This document shows, piece by piece, positions 36,622 through 46,348 of a stretch of 64,000 nt of DNA (positions within the stretch are counted from its first letter, which is position 1; every line of letters starts with the position of its first letter). Source of the DNA: Caballeronia zhejiangensis. GTDB lineage: Bacteria; Pseudomonadota; Gammaproteobacteria; Burkholderiales; Burkholderiaceae. A program made the translations under genes and the position numbers. Below the pieces are notes generated by a model. That model was not told the origin of the DNA. It made no database searches and worked only from the letters and a program-made list of their open reading frames with translations. The DNA lies in assembly GCF_000698575.1 (NCBI RefSeq), contig NZ_JFHD01000027.1:1-64000 (forward strand). Direction: 5' to 3'.

Positions 36622-37572
36622 ATGACCACGCAATCAGGACGACGCCCGAATACCGTCGGCGTTCACTCCGTTCACGAGTTCGTCTTCTCGGTGCCCGATC
36701 TCGACGAAGCCGAGGGTTTCTATACGGCCTTCGGCCTGGACGTGCGCCGGCGCGACGATCGTCTCGATCTGTTTGCCGCCGGCCGGCCGCACCGATGGGC
36801 GTCGATCTACGCTGGCGGCTCATGCCAGCGGCTCGAGTACGTGAGCTTCGGAATCTTCGCGGAAGATCTAGGCGCGATGCGATCGCGCATCGCCCGCGAC
36901 GGCATCGAAAGCGCGCCGCATCCGCTGTCGGACGGCGCGGGGCTCTGGCTGCGCAACCCGGACGGCACGCCGGTTCAACTGCGGGTCGGCCCGAAGGTGT
37001 CGCCCGACGAAAAGACCATGCCGTCGCCCGCGCAGCCGATCGCAACCGGACAAGGCGCGGCGCCGTCGCGCAGCCGCGTTGCGAAAGTGCGTCCGCGCCG
37101 TCTGTCTCACGTGCTTTTTTTCAGCCCGGACGTGCTGCGCATGGTGCGCTTCTGCGAAGACGTGCTCGGCCTGCGCCTGTCGGACCGCTCGGGCGATGTC
37201 GTCGCGTTTCTGCACGGCCCGCACGGCTCCGATCATCATCTAGTCGCGTTCGCCAAATCGACCGGCCCCGGACTGCATCACTCCAGCTGGGACGTCGGCA
37301 GTATCGACGAGGTCGGATGCGGCGCCGAGCAAATGCGCAACGCGGGCTTCCCGGAAGGCTGGGGCGTCGGCCGGCACGTGCTCGGTTCGAACTACTTCTA
37401 CTACGTGCGCGACCCGTGGGGCAGCTTCGCCGAGTATTCGTTCGACATCGACTACGTGCCGCACGAGATCGACTGGCCGCCCGCAGACCATGCGCCCGCA
37501 GACTCGCTCTATGTGTGGGGCCCCGAGGTTCCCGAATTCTTTTTCGTCAATTTTGAGCAGGCGTCGGCCTGA
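36622..37572 (+). CDS. VOC-family extradiol ring-cleavage dioxygenase
   Basis: Encodes 316 aa with two vicinal-oxygen-chelate modules. The probable Fe(II) triad is His in RLSHVLFF, His in GLHHSSWDV and Glu in SFAEYSFD, the type I extradiol (catechol 2,3-dioxygenase) pattern. The ATG at 36622 follows AGGAGTCGATCCCG, 17 bp after the monooxygenase stop. It is expected to open a catecholic ring made by the upstream hydroxylase by meta cleavage. It has a paralogue at 47193-48137 with the same WGVGRHVLGSN and RDPWGSF blocks. Confidence 0.88.
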   Translation: MTTQSGRRPNTVGVHSVHEFVFSVPDLDEAEGFYTAFGLDVRRRDDRLDLFAAGRPHRWASIYAGGSCQRLEYVSFGIFAEDLGAMRSRIARDGIESAPHPLSDGAGLWLRNPDGTPVQLRVGPKVSPDEKTMPSPAQPIATGQGAAPSRSRVAKVRPRRLSHVLFFSPDVLRMVRFCEDVLGLRLSDRSGDVVAFLHGPHGSDHHLVAFAKSTGPGLHHSSWDVGSIDEVGCGAEQMRNAGFPEGWGVGRHVLGSNYFYYVRDPWGSFAEYSFDIDYVPHEIDWPPADHAPADSLYVWGPEVPEFFFVNFEQASA

Positions 37573-37582
37573 AGGAGACAAC

Positions 37583-38443
37583 GTGAGACTCATCGCATTC
37601 GTCAACAGCAACGGGCAGCCCGCGATCGGCGCGCGTATCGATGCAAACAATCTGGTCGACCTGACCGCGGCGGGCCTGCCCGATTCGCTCGACGAGTTGC
37701 TCCGCATGGGTGAGGCTGGCACGCAAGCGGCGCTTGAAGCGATGAACCGCCGCGGCGTCGTGACGCCAATCGAGGGCTTGCGCTATCTGCCGCCAGTGCG
37801 TCAACCATCGAAGGCGCTGGCCATCGGCCTCAACTACATCGATCACGCGGCCGAAAGCAGCTTCGCGCCCCCTAAGGATCCGGTGATTTTTAGTCGCTAT
37901 CCGTCATCATGGGTTGCGCACGAGCAGCCGATCGTGCGTCCGCGCGTCTCGACGCAGTTCGACTATGAAGCGGAACTGGTGGCCGTGATTGGCAAGCCCG
38001 GCCGCTACATCCCGAAGGCGTCCGCGCTCGAGCATGTGGCCGGCTATTCGGTGTTCAACGAAGGCTCGATCCGCGAATACCAGTTGCGCACCAACCAGTG
38101 GACGATCGGCAAGAACTTCGACGCGAGCGGCTCGTTCGGCCCGGAGTTGGTCACCACAGATGAGCTTCCAGCAGGGGCGAAGGGCCTGCGGATCCGGTGC
38201 CGCCTGAACGGCGAGACGATGCAGGACGCGGATACGAAGGACATGATCTTCGACGTCGCGACCCTCGTCGCCGCATGCTCAGAAGCAGTCGAGCTGCAGC
38301 CGGGCGACATCATCATCACGGGCACGCCGTCGGGGGTCGGCCTGGCCCGCAACCCGCAAGTATGGATGAAGGCGGGCGACGTCTGCGAAATCGAAATCGA
38401 AGGCATTGGCCTGCTTCGCAACACCGTGATCGACGGGGCGTGA
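37583..38443 (+). CDS. Fumarylacetoacetate hydrolase-family protein
   Basis: Encodes 286 aa. FAH-family features are IGLNYIDHA, the acidic metal-binding segment DYEAELVAVIGKPGR, GYSVFNEGSIRE and GDIIITGTPSGVGL. The GTG at 37583 has AAGGAG about 7 nt upstream. FAH-family hydrolases or hydratases act on acylpyruvate-like ring-fission products, so this would process the dioxygenase product. It is third in the LysR-regulated operon. The paralogue at 49978-50829 shares most of these motifs. Confidence 0.9.
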   Translation: MRLIAFVNSNGQPAIGARIDANNLVDLTAAGLPDSLDELLRMGEAGTQAALEAMNRRGVVTPIEGLRYLPPVRQPSKALAIGLNYIDHAAESSFAPPKDPVIFSRYPSSWVAHEQPIVRPRVSTQFDYEAELVAVIGKPGRYIPKASALEHVAGYSVFNEGSIREYQLRTNQWTIGKNFDASGSFGPELVTTDELPAGAKGLRIRCRLNGETMQDADTKDMIFDVATLVAACSEAVELQPGDIIITGTPSGVGLARNPQVWMKAGDVCEIEIEGIGLLRNTVIDGA

Positions 38444-38487
38444 AGCAACCGCGACCGACCAGACAATATATAGGAGGAGACAACGTG

Positions 38488-39807
38488 ATGAACCAGAACT
38501 CGGAACACGCGGAAGCGGAGCGGGCGGTCGCCGGCTTTCGCAATCGCGTGCTGCCCCTGCTGTTTGCGGGGTATGTGCTTAACTTTCTCGACCGCACCAA
38601 CATCAGCTATGCCCAGCTGCAAATGGGCGCGGATCTCGGGATCTCGCTCGCGGCCTACGGCTTCGGCGCCGGCCTGTTCTTCGTTGGCTACGCGGGCTCG
38701 TGCGTGCCGGCCAATCTCGCGCTAAAGCGTTTCGGCGTTCGGCCCTGGCTCGCGTTCGTGTTCGTGGCCTGGGGGCTCGTATCGTGTCTGATGGCCACGC
38801 TGCAGGGCGAGAAGTCGTTTTATGTGCTGAGGTTCCTGCTCGGCGTGATCGAAGGCGGCTTCATTCCCGCTGTCAACTTTTACTTCGCCAGTTGGATTCC
38901 GCCGCGCTTTCGCAGCCGGATCAACGCGGTGTTCATCACGGCGATCCCGCTCGCGATGATCTTCGGCGGTCCGCTCGCGGGCGCATTGCTGCGCATCGAC
39001 GCGTGGATGCCGGGCTGGCGCTGGCTATTTCTGATCGAAGGGCTGCCGACCGTTGTGCTCGGGCTGATCGTCTTGCGCTTCCTGCCCGCGACGCCGCACG
39101 ACGCACACTGGCTCACCGAGCAGCAACGCCGTTCGCTGCAGGAGGTGATGAGCGAGGAGACCGCGGAGGCCTCGTCTTCGTCCGGGGCCCGGGCGTCGGA
39201 ATTCGCCGTGTTCCGCGAGCCGTTGTTGTGGGGACAACTCGTCGCGCTGCTGATCGCCTACGCGGCGACTTTTGCGCTGGCCTATTTTCTGCCGACGATC
39301 CTGAAGCACCTGTATCACATCACGCCGCTTCAGATCGGCATGCTGCTGATAATCCCGAATGTGGTGGCATTGACGTTCAGCTATCTCATCGGGCGCAGCA
39401 GCGAACGCTGGGGCGACATTCGCTGGCACCTCGCGGCGGTCTGCCTCATCGGCAGTGTCGGATTCTTCTTGCTTCCGACCGCTGCGGAGGTGTCGCTTGG
39501 CGGGTTCATCGCGGCCGTGTCGATCATCACGGGCTATACGATCGCGTACTACGGCCCGCTCAATACGTCAATTCAGAACACTATCGGCGCCCACGCCGGA
39601 CCGCTTGCGCTGGTGACGACTATTGGCTCGATCGGCGGATTCTTCGGGCCAACGCTGACGGGCTGGGTGATGCAGGCTACGGGCGGACAGTGGGATATCG
39701 CGGCGCGCGTGTTCGCGATCGCCACGCTAGCAAGCGCCGGGCTCGCGATCGTCTGCGTACGTAACCGGCACACGGCAGTGAAAAATCTGGCACGGTCTCG
39801 CGCTTAA
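38488..39807 (+). CDS. MFS transporter, anion:cation symporter (phthalate/tartrate permease-like) type
   Basis: About 439 aa with some 12 predicted transmembrane segments. The first pair carries the ACS-family signature NFLDRTNISYAQLQMG, and SWIPPRFRSRINAVF follows the long segment 4-5. ATG at 38488 (a GTG is one codon earlier) with AGGAGGAGA upstream. It lies in the inner membrane and probably takes up the aromatic acid degraded by this operon. Its place between the FAH-family and SDR genes supports a catabolic uptake role. Confidence 0.9.
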   Translation: MNQNSEHAEAERAVAGFRNRVLPLLFAGYVLNFLDRTNISYAQLQMGADLGISLAAYGFGAGLFFVGYAGSCVPANLALKRFGVRPWLAFVFVAWGLVSCLMATLQGEKSFYVLRFLLGVIEGGFIPAVNFYFASWIPPRFRSRINAVFITAIPLAMIFGGPLAGALLRIDAWMPGWRWLFLIEGLPTVVLGLIVLRFLPATPHDAHWLTEQQRRSLQEVMSEETAEASSSSGARASEFAVFREPLLWGQLVALLIAYAATFALAYFLPTILKHLYHITPLQIGMLLIIPNVVALTFSYLIGRSSERWGDIRWHLAAVCLIGSVGFFLLPTAAEVSLGGFIAAVSIITGYTIAYYGPLNTSIQNTIGAHAGPLALVTTIGSIGGFFGPTLTGWVMQATGGQWDIAARVFAIATLASAGLAIVCVRNRHTAVKNLARSRA

Positions 39808-39840
39808 CCGTGCCCGTCGCCGACACATCGAGAGGCTGGC

Positions 39841-40542
39841 ATGAACAATGTGGAAGAACGGATCGCCATTGTCACAGGCGGCGCAAGCGGCATCGGACAG
39901 GAGTGCGTGCGCCAATTGCGCGCGGCAGGGTGGCGTGTTGTCGTCTGGGATCGCAGCGAACAGGAGGGCGGCGTCGCCGTGAATATTGCCGACTACGCGG
40001 CCGTCGCCGCCGTCGCGAAGCAGCTCGACGGAGTCGACCTGCTGATCAATGCCGCCGGCATCGCGGGCGGTCGCGAGCCGGTGGCCGAGAAGGACCCCGC
40101 CGAATGGGACAGCGTGTTGGCGGTGAATCTGGGCGGCACATTCTACTGTTCGCACGCGCTGTACCCGCAACTGCGCAAGAAGCGCGGGGTGATCGTCAAC
40201 GTTGCGTCCGTCGCCGGCACCGTGATGATGAAGGGGCGCGCGCACTATGCGGTCTCGAAGGCGGCCGTCGCGACGCTGACACGCTCGCTTGCAAACGAAT
40301 GGGCATCCGACGGCATTCGCGTGATCGCGGTTGCACCCGGTTACGTGAAGACGCCGATGATTCAGCGCTCAATCGAGGCGGGCGAGCTCAGCGAGGAGAA
40401 GCTCGCTGCGATGCATCCGATGAACCGCCTGGCATCGACGCAGGAAATTGCGGCTGCGATGATCGCGCTTGCGCAGCCGCCGTTTCAGTTCATGACAGGG
40501 GAGATCGTGACGATAGACGGTGGCATGACGCTCGGAAAATAG
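39841..40542 (+). CDS. Short-chain dehydrogenase/reductase
   Basis: Encodes 233 aa. The NAD(P)-binding motif TGGASGIG is at about residues 13-20, NAAG in LLINAAGIAGG, and the catalytic YAVSK (Tyr-x-x-x-Lys) is preceded by a Ser in VNVASVAG. It is the last gene of the LysR-regulated cluster, 33 bp after the transporter. It probably oxidises or reduces an alcohol or ketone intermediate of the pathway. The exact substrate cannot be told from sequence. Confidence 0.9.
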   Translation: MNNVEERIAIVTGGASGIGQECVRQLRAAGWRVVVWDRSEQEGGVAVNIADYAAVAAVAKQLDGVDLLINAAGIAGGREPVAEKDPAEWDSVLAVNLGGTFYCSHALYPQLRKKRGVIVNVASVAGTVMMKGRAHYAVSKAAVATLTRSLANEWASDGIRVIAVAPGYVKTPMIQRSIEAGELSEEKLAAMHPMNRLASTQEIAAAMIALAQPPFQFMTGEIVTIDGGMTLGK

Positions 40543-41325
40543 TCAGCCGACTCTCCTAGTGAAGCGTTAGACCCTTAGCATGCGAATGTCTGATCGCAAG
40601 GAAGTCCTCGCTTCACACCGGGAATCGATGTGCAAACCGGCTCTCCTTTGCTTCCTGCTGAACCCCGCAGCCAAGAAACATAGCCAAATGACGCTGGCCA
40701 ATTTACATTGGGTATCGCTGTTATTGGCTATGCAGCATCAAGATAGCTAGTTGACGTGTACTCAACTTGGCTACGTGATCCAGCATGCAGCGATTCATGA
40801 AGAGTGCTTAACCCGGTTTTCCGTTCCACTGCGCCTCAGACCCCAAGATCAGTACGGTATCGAGGCGACACGGGTCGAACAGGAGTTACAGGGGCTGCTT
40901 ATTGAGGGGCGGACGGAGGGGCGGACGCTGAGGCGCGGCAAGATCCTGCCGGATCAGCCGGCATGCGCATCATCCGAACCTACTTCGTGCGTGGCAAAGT
41001 GATCGAAGTAACCAGCGGCGTCCATCCTGCGAGTCGCCTTAGCTACTCGATGATTTATCACCTGACGCAAACGCCCGGGTAGGCAGGGTACACGATCTGC
41101 GGCACTGACAGGTCCCGGACAGGTGATCAACCGAATTTCACCCGCCTGCTTGGCCGGAAAAGCGCAGAGAGACGGGCGCGCGCTCCGGAGAGCGCCCGTC
41201 CCCTCTCTAATGCCACGCCAAAGCACGGACGTTCATTGCTTTCGGTAAAGGCACGCCTGCTTCCTTTGCGGCGACCAGCCGCAGCGCGACGCCTGTCTTG
41301 GAATCCCGCTCGGACGATCGATCTT
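40543..41325. other. Intergenic stretch between two catabolic sets
   Basis: No convincing gene. It contains a 12-bp tandem duplication (40904-40927) and a strong hairpin at 41171-41200. A minus-strand frame ending at 41207 (SKTGVALRLVAAKEAGVPLP) may be the tail of a lost gene but cannot be identified. Confidence 0.4.
41171..41200. terminator. Strong GC hairpin downstream of the MFS gene
   Basis: Arms GACGGGCGC (41171-41179) and GCGCCCGTC (41192-41200), with a nested GCGCTC/GAGCGC stem. There is no clear T-run. It lies between converging transcription units and is probably a terminator. Confidence 0.4.
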
Positions 41326-42561
41326 TCACTGTACAGCAGGAACCGCCGCCTTTAGCCGTGCCGGCGCAGTCTCCTTTAGCGAAAGTGCGACGACCAGGGC
41401 GCCCAATCCGAGATGCATGATGTACTGAATGCCGAAGTGCTTCGCGACATAGCCCGCCACCGCCGGGGCGACGCCCCCGCCGAAGATCTCGCCGATGCCT
41501 ATGACAAGTCCAGACGCCGTGGTCATCAGCGTCGCGGGTACGGACTCCGCGCTGATTGGTCCCACGGTCAGCGTGATCATACTGAACACGAAGAAGATCG
41601 TGGTCGTCAACAGAACGAACAAGAGCAAAGGTTCGGCGCCCGTACGCGATAGCGAGTAAAGCGCAGTGAACGCGCCAACGACGCAGATAATCATGACCGG
41701 CTTGCGTCCGAGGCGATCGGACAGCGCGGGCATTGTCAAAGACCCTAGCGCTCCGCCCGCGCCAATCGCGGATAGCACGAAGCCCATTTGCTCCAGGCCC
41801 AGATGCAGATAGTCGGTTAAGTAGTTCGGAAGCAGTGCGCTCAGCACAATAAGACACGTCAGCCAACACAGCATCCCAACAACGTTCAACGGGACATTCC
41901 TGTAGCGGAGCACCTCGTGCCATTTATGCTTAGCCAGGTCGTGCGTCTCAGTATGAACCACTGCGGCAGCCGGTTGTGTATCGCGCAAGATCCTGTACGT
42001 GAGATAGCATACGATGAGTCCCGGCACCGAGACCATGGCAAAGATCCAGTGCCACGGCATCACCTTGAGCAATTGCGTGACCAAGATCGGCGCGATTCCC
42101 AAACCGAACAGCGGCAACGCAGTCTGTTGAATCCCGACGTTAAGGCCATGCCTTGTCGGACTCGATGCATCAAGGGTGGCGGTAATGCTGGACGGTGTGT
42201 ACGCGCCTTCTGCGAAGCCCATCAACGCGCGGATCAGGATCAGGCTGCCCACGCCTGCGGCGAGACCGGCTGCACCCGCCAGCAGCGAAAAGGCGACGGT
42301 GGCCGGAATGAGGACTTTTCGGTGACCGATCCGATCGGCAAGGTTGCCGGTGAACATAGCGGAAAGGCCCCACGCGATAGCAAGCGCGCCAGTGATGTGC
42401 CCCAGGTCCTGGTAATCAAGCCGGAGTTCCTTCATCAACACCGGAAATAACGGCATGATCATAAACCGGTCGATCCCAACCAAGCCGAATCCGAGTGACA
42501 GCAACGTCACAATCTTCCACTCGTAAGCGGTATCCCAATCGGGTGTGATTTTACTTTTCAT
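41326..42561 (-). CDS. MFS transporter
   Basis: Encodes 411 aa with about 12 predicted membrane segments. The MFS loop 2-3 motif is GNLADRIGHRKVLIP, repeated in the second half as PALSDRLGRKPVMI. The ATG at 42561 is chosen because GGAG lies 9 nt upstream; the frame continues to 42600. It sits downstream of an interrupted porin gene on the same strand, so porin and transporter may once have formed an uptake operon across outer and inner membranes. The substrate is unknown; an aromatic acid is plausible. Confidence 0.88.
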   Translation of the reverse strand: MKSKITPDWDTAYEWKIVTLLSLGFGLVGIDRFMIMPLFPVLMKELRLDYQDLGHITGALAIAWGLSAMFTGNLADRIGHRKVLIPATVAFSLLAGAAGLAAGVGSLILIRALMGFAEGAYTPSSITATLDASSPTRHGLNVGIQQTALPLFGLGIAPILVTQLLKVMPWHWIFAMVSVPGLIVCYLTYRILRDTQPAAAVVHTETHDLAKHKWHEVLRYRNVPLNVVGMLCWLTCLIVLSALLPNYLTDYLHLGLEQMGFVLSAIGAGGALGSLTMPALSDRLGRKPVMIICVVGAFTALYSLSRTGAEPLLLFVLLTTTIFFVFSMITLTVGPISAESVPATLMTTASGLVIGIGEIFGGGVAPAVAGYVAKHFGIQYIMHLGLGALVVALSLKETAPARLKAAVPAVQ

Positions 42562-42692
42562 GTTGCTATGCTCCATCTGTTGGTTTCGCTCTGTCGCCAC
42601 AGGCTGCAGAACCTTTCGCTTGGGGCTCGTCTAGAACAGCAACGCTTCGCGCCTTTGGCTTAAGTCCGCGGGTGTCGAGCTAAGACAAGTGA

Positions 42693-43229
42693 CTAAAATC
42701 GGGTGCTCAGACCAACGCGCGCAATCGCTTGGGTTGCGCTGCTCGACGCACCATTCGGGTCCAAAATGCCGTTGATCTGAGCGTGAGCGCCGCTATTGGC
42801 GCGCTGATAGATGCCAGAGACATACACCATCGTGCGCTTGGACAGCCAATAATCGAGCGCGGCCGTGATTTGATGAGCGTGATTGTTATCGAGGTTCTCG
42901 TTACCTTTCATATAAACGTAGTCCGCACCAAGCATCAAAGACGGCGTGAATTGCCAGATGCCTCCCAGCTCCGCCATCCACGCTGCGCCCCCTGATGCCG
43001 AATTTCGAACCGTCGTGAACAGCGCGTTGGTGGTCAGATTTCCAAGCTTGTAATGTGCGCCGGCGCCCCAGTTCTGGACACTTGTGGCCGGTGCGCCCGT
43101 CACGGCACCATATTTCTGATTGGTATAAGCGGCGGCCACACCGAATGCGCCGAGGTCGTAGTTGATGCCAAAACTCGCCGCGTTATTGGCGCCAATCGAC
43201 CCTGGAACACCGCCAAAGACATGGCGGCC
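42693..43229 (-). pseudogene. 3' half of an outer-membrane porin gene split by an IS30-family element
   Basis: The reading frame contains FGGVPGSIGANNAASFGINY, AAYTNQKYGAV and ends GLSTRF with a terminal Phe, as in Gram-negative OmpC-type porins. It continues the strand order of the 5' half at 44320-44891; the IS30 element lies between. The halves together would give about 370 residues, normal for Burkholderiaceae porins. Confidence 0.85.
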
Positions 43230-44319
43230 TCAAATGTGAAGTGCAACACCTGTTTCGTATAAGGTGTTGCGATGCACGAAACAACTCAGTATCAACAGCT
43301 TCAACCCGAAGAGCGCCTGACCATTGCAAGCCTGCATTTGCAGGGTTCGAGTATCCGGGCCATGGCCCGGATACTCGGCCGCTCGCCAGCCACCGTCAGC
43401 CGTGAACTGAGGCGAAATGGTTCTCCCGCTGGCTACGCATCCGTACCTGCAGAAGCGCTCAGCGCCGCGCGTCGCAGTGCGGGTCGTCGTCCCACAAAGC
43501 TCTCCCCGCAGAGTGTGTGCTGGCGCATCGTTCTTACCCTGCTTGAGTGGAAATGGTCACCTCAGCAGATATCGGGCACACTCAAGCGCATGTATCCGAC
43601 CGACCCGACCCAGCACGTGTCCCACGAAACTATCTATACGGCCATCTACGCCCAGCCGCGCGGCGAACTGCGCCGTCAGCTCATCGCCTGCCTGCGCCAC
43701 GGCCACAGCACGCGCATGCCGCGCACACGGGGTACAGACCGACGCGGGCAGATTCCCGACATGGTCAGCATTCATGTGCGGCCGCCTGAAATCGAGGACC
43801 GACTGCTTCCCGGACATTGGGAGGGCGACTTCATCAAGGGCGCCAACAATGCGTCTTCAGTCGGAGTGCTGGTGGAACGGACCAGCCGCCTAGTGCTGCT
43901 GGCAAAGATGGAAGATGCCACGGCTGCTTCCGCGCTGGCAGGCTTCTCTACCAAACTCAATTCGATTGCCGAGCCATTACGGCAGAGCTTCACCTACGAC
44001 CAAGGCAAGGAAATGTCGCGACATGCAGAGCTCAGCGCCGCCACAGGTGTGAAGGTGTACTTCTGCGACCCGCACAGCCCATGGCAACGCGGAACTTGTG
44101 AAAACACCAACGGACTGCTGCGCCAGTATCTGCCCAAAGGCACCGACCTTTCGGTCTACAGTCAGGACGAACTTGACGCCATTGCCGACAGTCTGAACAG
44201 CAGGCCTCGCGCCACTCACGCCTTTCATTCGCCACTCGAGGTCTTCGCCGCCACACTCGCTTCCGCAGCTCAACCTCATGGCTCTAAACATTAAATCCGC
44301 TGTTGCGCTTCAATCTTGA
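43230..44319 (+). mobile_element. IS30-family insertion sequence
   Basis: About 1.09 kb bounded by imperfect terminal inverted repeats. The left end is TCAAATGTGAAGTGCAACAC from 43230; the right end, read inward, is TCAAGATTGAAGCGCAACAG from 44319 (about 16 of 21 positions match). It carries one transposase gene and lies inside a porin gene. The exact target duplication could not be fixed by eye. Confidence 0.8.
43272..44294 (+). CDS. IS30-family transposase
   Basis: Encodes 340 aa. The N-terminal HTH is typical of the family (LQPEERLTIASLHLQGSSIR, then RSPATVSRELRRNG). The DDE catalytic domain has Asp in HWEGDFIKG, Asp in FTYDQGKEMSRH and Glu in RGTCENTNGLLRQYLPKG with the IS30 Lys-rich tail. 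Full length and intact, so the element may still be active. It is transcribed against the porin gene it interrupts. Confidence 0.95.
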   Translation: MHETTQYQQLQPEERLTIASLHLQGSSIRAMARILGRSPATVSRELRRNGSPAGYASVPAEALSAARRSAGRRPTKLSPQSVCWRIVLTLLEWKWSPQQISGTLKRMYPTDPTQHVSHETIYTAIYAQPRGELRRQLIACLRHGHSTRMPRTRGTDRRGQIPDMVSIHVRPPEIEDRLLPGHWEGDFIKGANNASSVGVLVERTSRLVLLAKMEDATAASALAGFSTKLNSIAEPLRQSFTYDQGKEMSRHAELSAATGVKVYFCDPHSPWQRGTCENTNGLLRQYLPKGTDLSVYSQDELDAIADSLNSRPRATHAFHSPLEVFAATLASAAQPHGSKH

Positions 44320-44891
44320 AACCGCCCATACATTGCACCGATGCGCAGCCCGGCTAAAACCGGGCTGAGATACTTGACGGAGTTGGACATGCGTTGGCTG
44401 CCACCCGTACGATCCCAGTCGAATGCACCGGTTGGGTTGTTAGGCAGTGCCAGCTTCTGGAAAGGCCCATTGCGCAGGTTGTACAAACCGCCAACATCGC
44501 GCGCGGCGTCATTGCCGGCACCGAACAACGCGTCGGACATAAATTCGTACTGGTTTCCGAGTGTCACCGTTCCGAAATGATCGTCTTCGAGCCCAACATA
44601 AGCGGTTCTCGCAAAGAGTCCGCCGCCGATGGTTGCGCCATTTGCCAAAGAAAACTGGCTGACCAGCCGAAAGATGGCCTTGGTACCGCCCCCGAGATCT
44701 TCGCTACCGACCATGCCGAACAGATTCGGCATGAATATGCCATCGTCAAACTTGGTGTTGCTGTGTCCGCCCTCATTGCTCACATAACTGATACCGGCGT
44801 CCATTAGCCCAAATAACGTGACGCTACTTTGCGCATGAGATTGGCCGTGCAGCGCCAACCCAGCCAATGCCAGACTCAAATGTTTCTTCAT
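44320..44891 (-). pseudogene. 5' half of the interrupted porin gene
   Basis: Starts MKKHLSLALAGLALHG with a signal peptide ending near SHAQ and the porin signature QSSVTLFGLMDAGISYVS. The ATG at 44891 follows GGGAGACAAG. Coding is intact to AGLRIGAMYGR, where it runs into the IS30 right end. The truncated product could not form a barrel, so this porin is very likely lost. Confidence 0.88.
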
Positions 44892-45797
44892 CTTGTCTCC
44901 CAAACCAAAATGGTTCGACCGAAATTTCTGCGGTCATTTGACCGGTGCGTGACGGGCCCAGGATCGCCGGCGCGCGTATCCGAATGTCTGCTGCTGCATG
45001 GATTTGCGACCGCCTTTTTATCTGCGCTTGCCGCTCGTGCTATTGAAGCCGCAAATGGTCCAAACGCGAACCCCGACCTTGGCCGATTGAAGCTCCGTCG
45101 CGTCAATTAGTAGTGCTAATAAACGGTCTACACTCGATATATGCACCTTGCGGCGCAATTTAGATCAACCCGAGTTCCAGAGATAGGCGAACGTCAACCG
45201 ATGCGCGTTAGATCGGCCGGTCGAGCGCATCTGACTAAATGCTATGCAGAGTTAAAATAATCAGAGGCTTTCTGCCCAAAAGCTGGGTCCGTGAGTCGAC
45301 GTATATGGAACGTAAGCCTCGAACACGAAATATCTAGAACTCGTTCTGAGTGAATGGACTTGCATCGTCCAGCCAATCATATGGTTCGATCGACTGACGC
45401 AATAGACTAAGACTAACCTCCATCGGCTCCCAAGCCGGGGGGATGGCGACGGGCAGGGACTCACCGGCCTTTACACAAGGCGTCGAGGAAACTAAGGCTT
45501 GATTTTTCATAAATTGAACCACGTTCGGTAGCGCGGCCGCGCCTGCTAAACGCTAGTTCAGTAGCGCAGCGCGCACTATGACAGACACCGTTCTTTCGCC
45601 AAAGGATCGGAGTGGAACCGACGGCTCGCGCGCACCGGACCAGATCGTTCACGATTCTGAACGGGACGTTTACGTAGCAGCTATCAACTGCTGAGGCGAT
45701 TCAGTTGGGCGACAGGACGATGTTCCGTGACGAGCTAATGGGTGGGAGCGGCCCCCGCTTCTCCGGTTCGCACCTCATCCATAATCTCGCGAGGCGC
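44892..45797. other. Intergenic region without a recognised gene
   Basis: Includes the upstream region of the broken porin. A minus-strand frame at 45334-45522 (about 62 aa, reading SLPVAIPPAWEPMEVSLSLL in part) has reasonable composition and might be a remnant or small gene, but has no clear ribosome-binding site or family. Otherwise nothing was seen. Confidence 0.35.
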
Positions 45798-46094
45798 TTA
45801 GGCGATGCGATCGAGTTGGTAGAACAAGTCCACCTTTTCAACGGCATCCGCACCCGTTGCCTGGAACCGCCGGATGTGTTCGCTTTCTGAATGATGCCGT
45901 TCTTGTGCCTGCTGGGTGGCCCAGTGTTCGACGAAGACAAACCGTCGCGGGTCGTCCTGCTGGACGAATAACTCGTATCGAAAATTCCCTTCGTCCCGGC
46001 GTGACGGTTCGACCACGTCAACCAAGCTTCTTCGCAACTCGTTCTCCCGCCCTTCCTTTGCGTACATGATGGCAAGTACAAAGAAGTCATTCAT
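45798..46094 (-). CDS. ABM-domain putative quinol monooxygenase
   Basis: A 98-aa single antibiotic-biosynthesis-monooxygenase fold: FFVLAIMYAKEGRENELRRS at the N-terminus, FRYELFVQQDDPRRFVFVEHW in the middle and a final HHSESEHIRRF helix. The ATG at 46094 has GAAGGAGGAG directly upstream. Small cofactor-independent oxygenases of this type oxidise quinols or protect against reactive aromatics. It lies near the second aromatic-degradation cluster on the same strand, but separated by 250 bp, so it may be independently expressed. Confidence 0.85.
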   Translation of the reverse strand: MNDFFVLAIMYAKEGRENELRRSLVDVVEPSRRDEGNFRYELFVQQDDPRRFVFVEHWATQQAQERHHSESEHIRRFQATGADAVEKVDLFYQLDRIA

Positions 46095-46348
46095 AGCTCC
46101 TCCTTCAAAAATCATCGGGCGATTGCCGCACAAACTCAGATATGGCAGAGGCGCGTAAAACGCCACTTACGCGCCGTCGTGCCTTGAGGTCGCCGCTTCC
46201 TCAGAAGATAAGCCGCGTCGCCATAAGGCCAAGCTGCCAAGCTTGGAAAGAGACGCGACGGGCATCGGCTATCGTGCGTTGTCGACGTTGTTCCCACCTG
46301 AACACGTGTCCGGCCAAGCTCCCGACGCTGAGCTGTCCGGCGGATCGA

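Noticed and set aside
35576..37045. 489-aa minus-strand open frame
   Set aside because: It is antisense to the flavin monooxygenase and VOC genes, Arg-rich and typical of high-GC shadow frames.
38700..39764. 354-aa plus-strand frame inside the MFS gene
   Set aside because: Arg/Ala-rich shadow in another frame of a clear MFS transporter.
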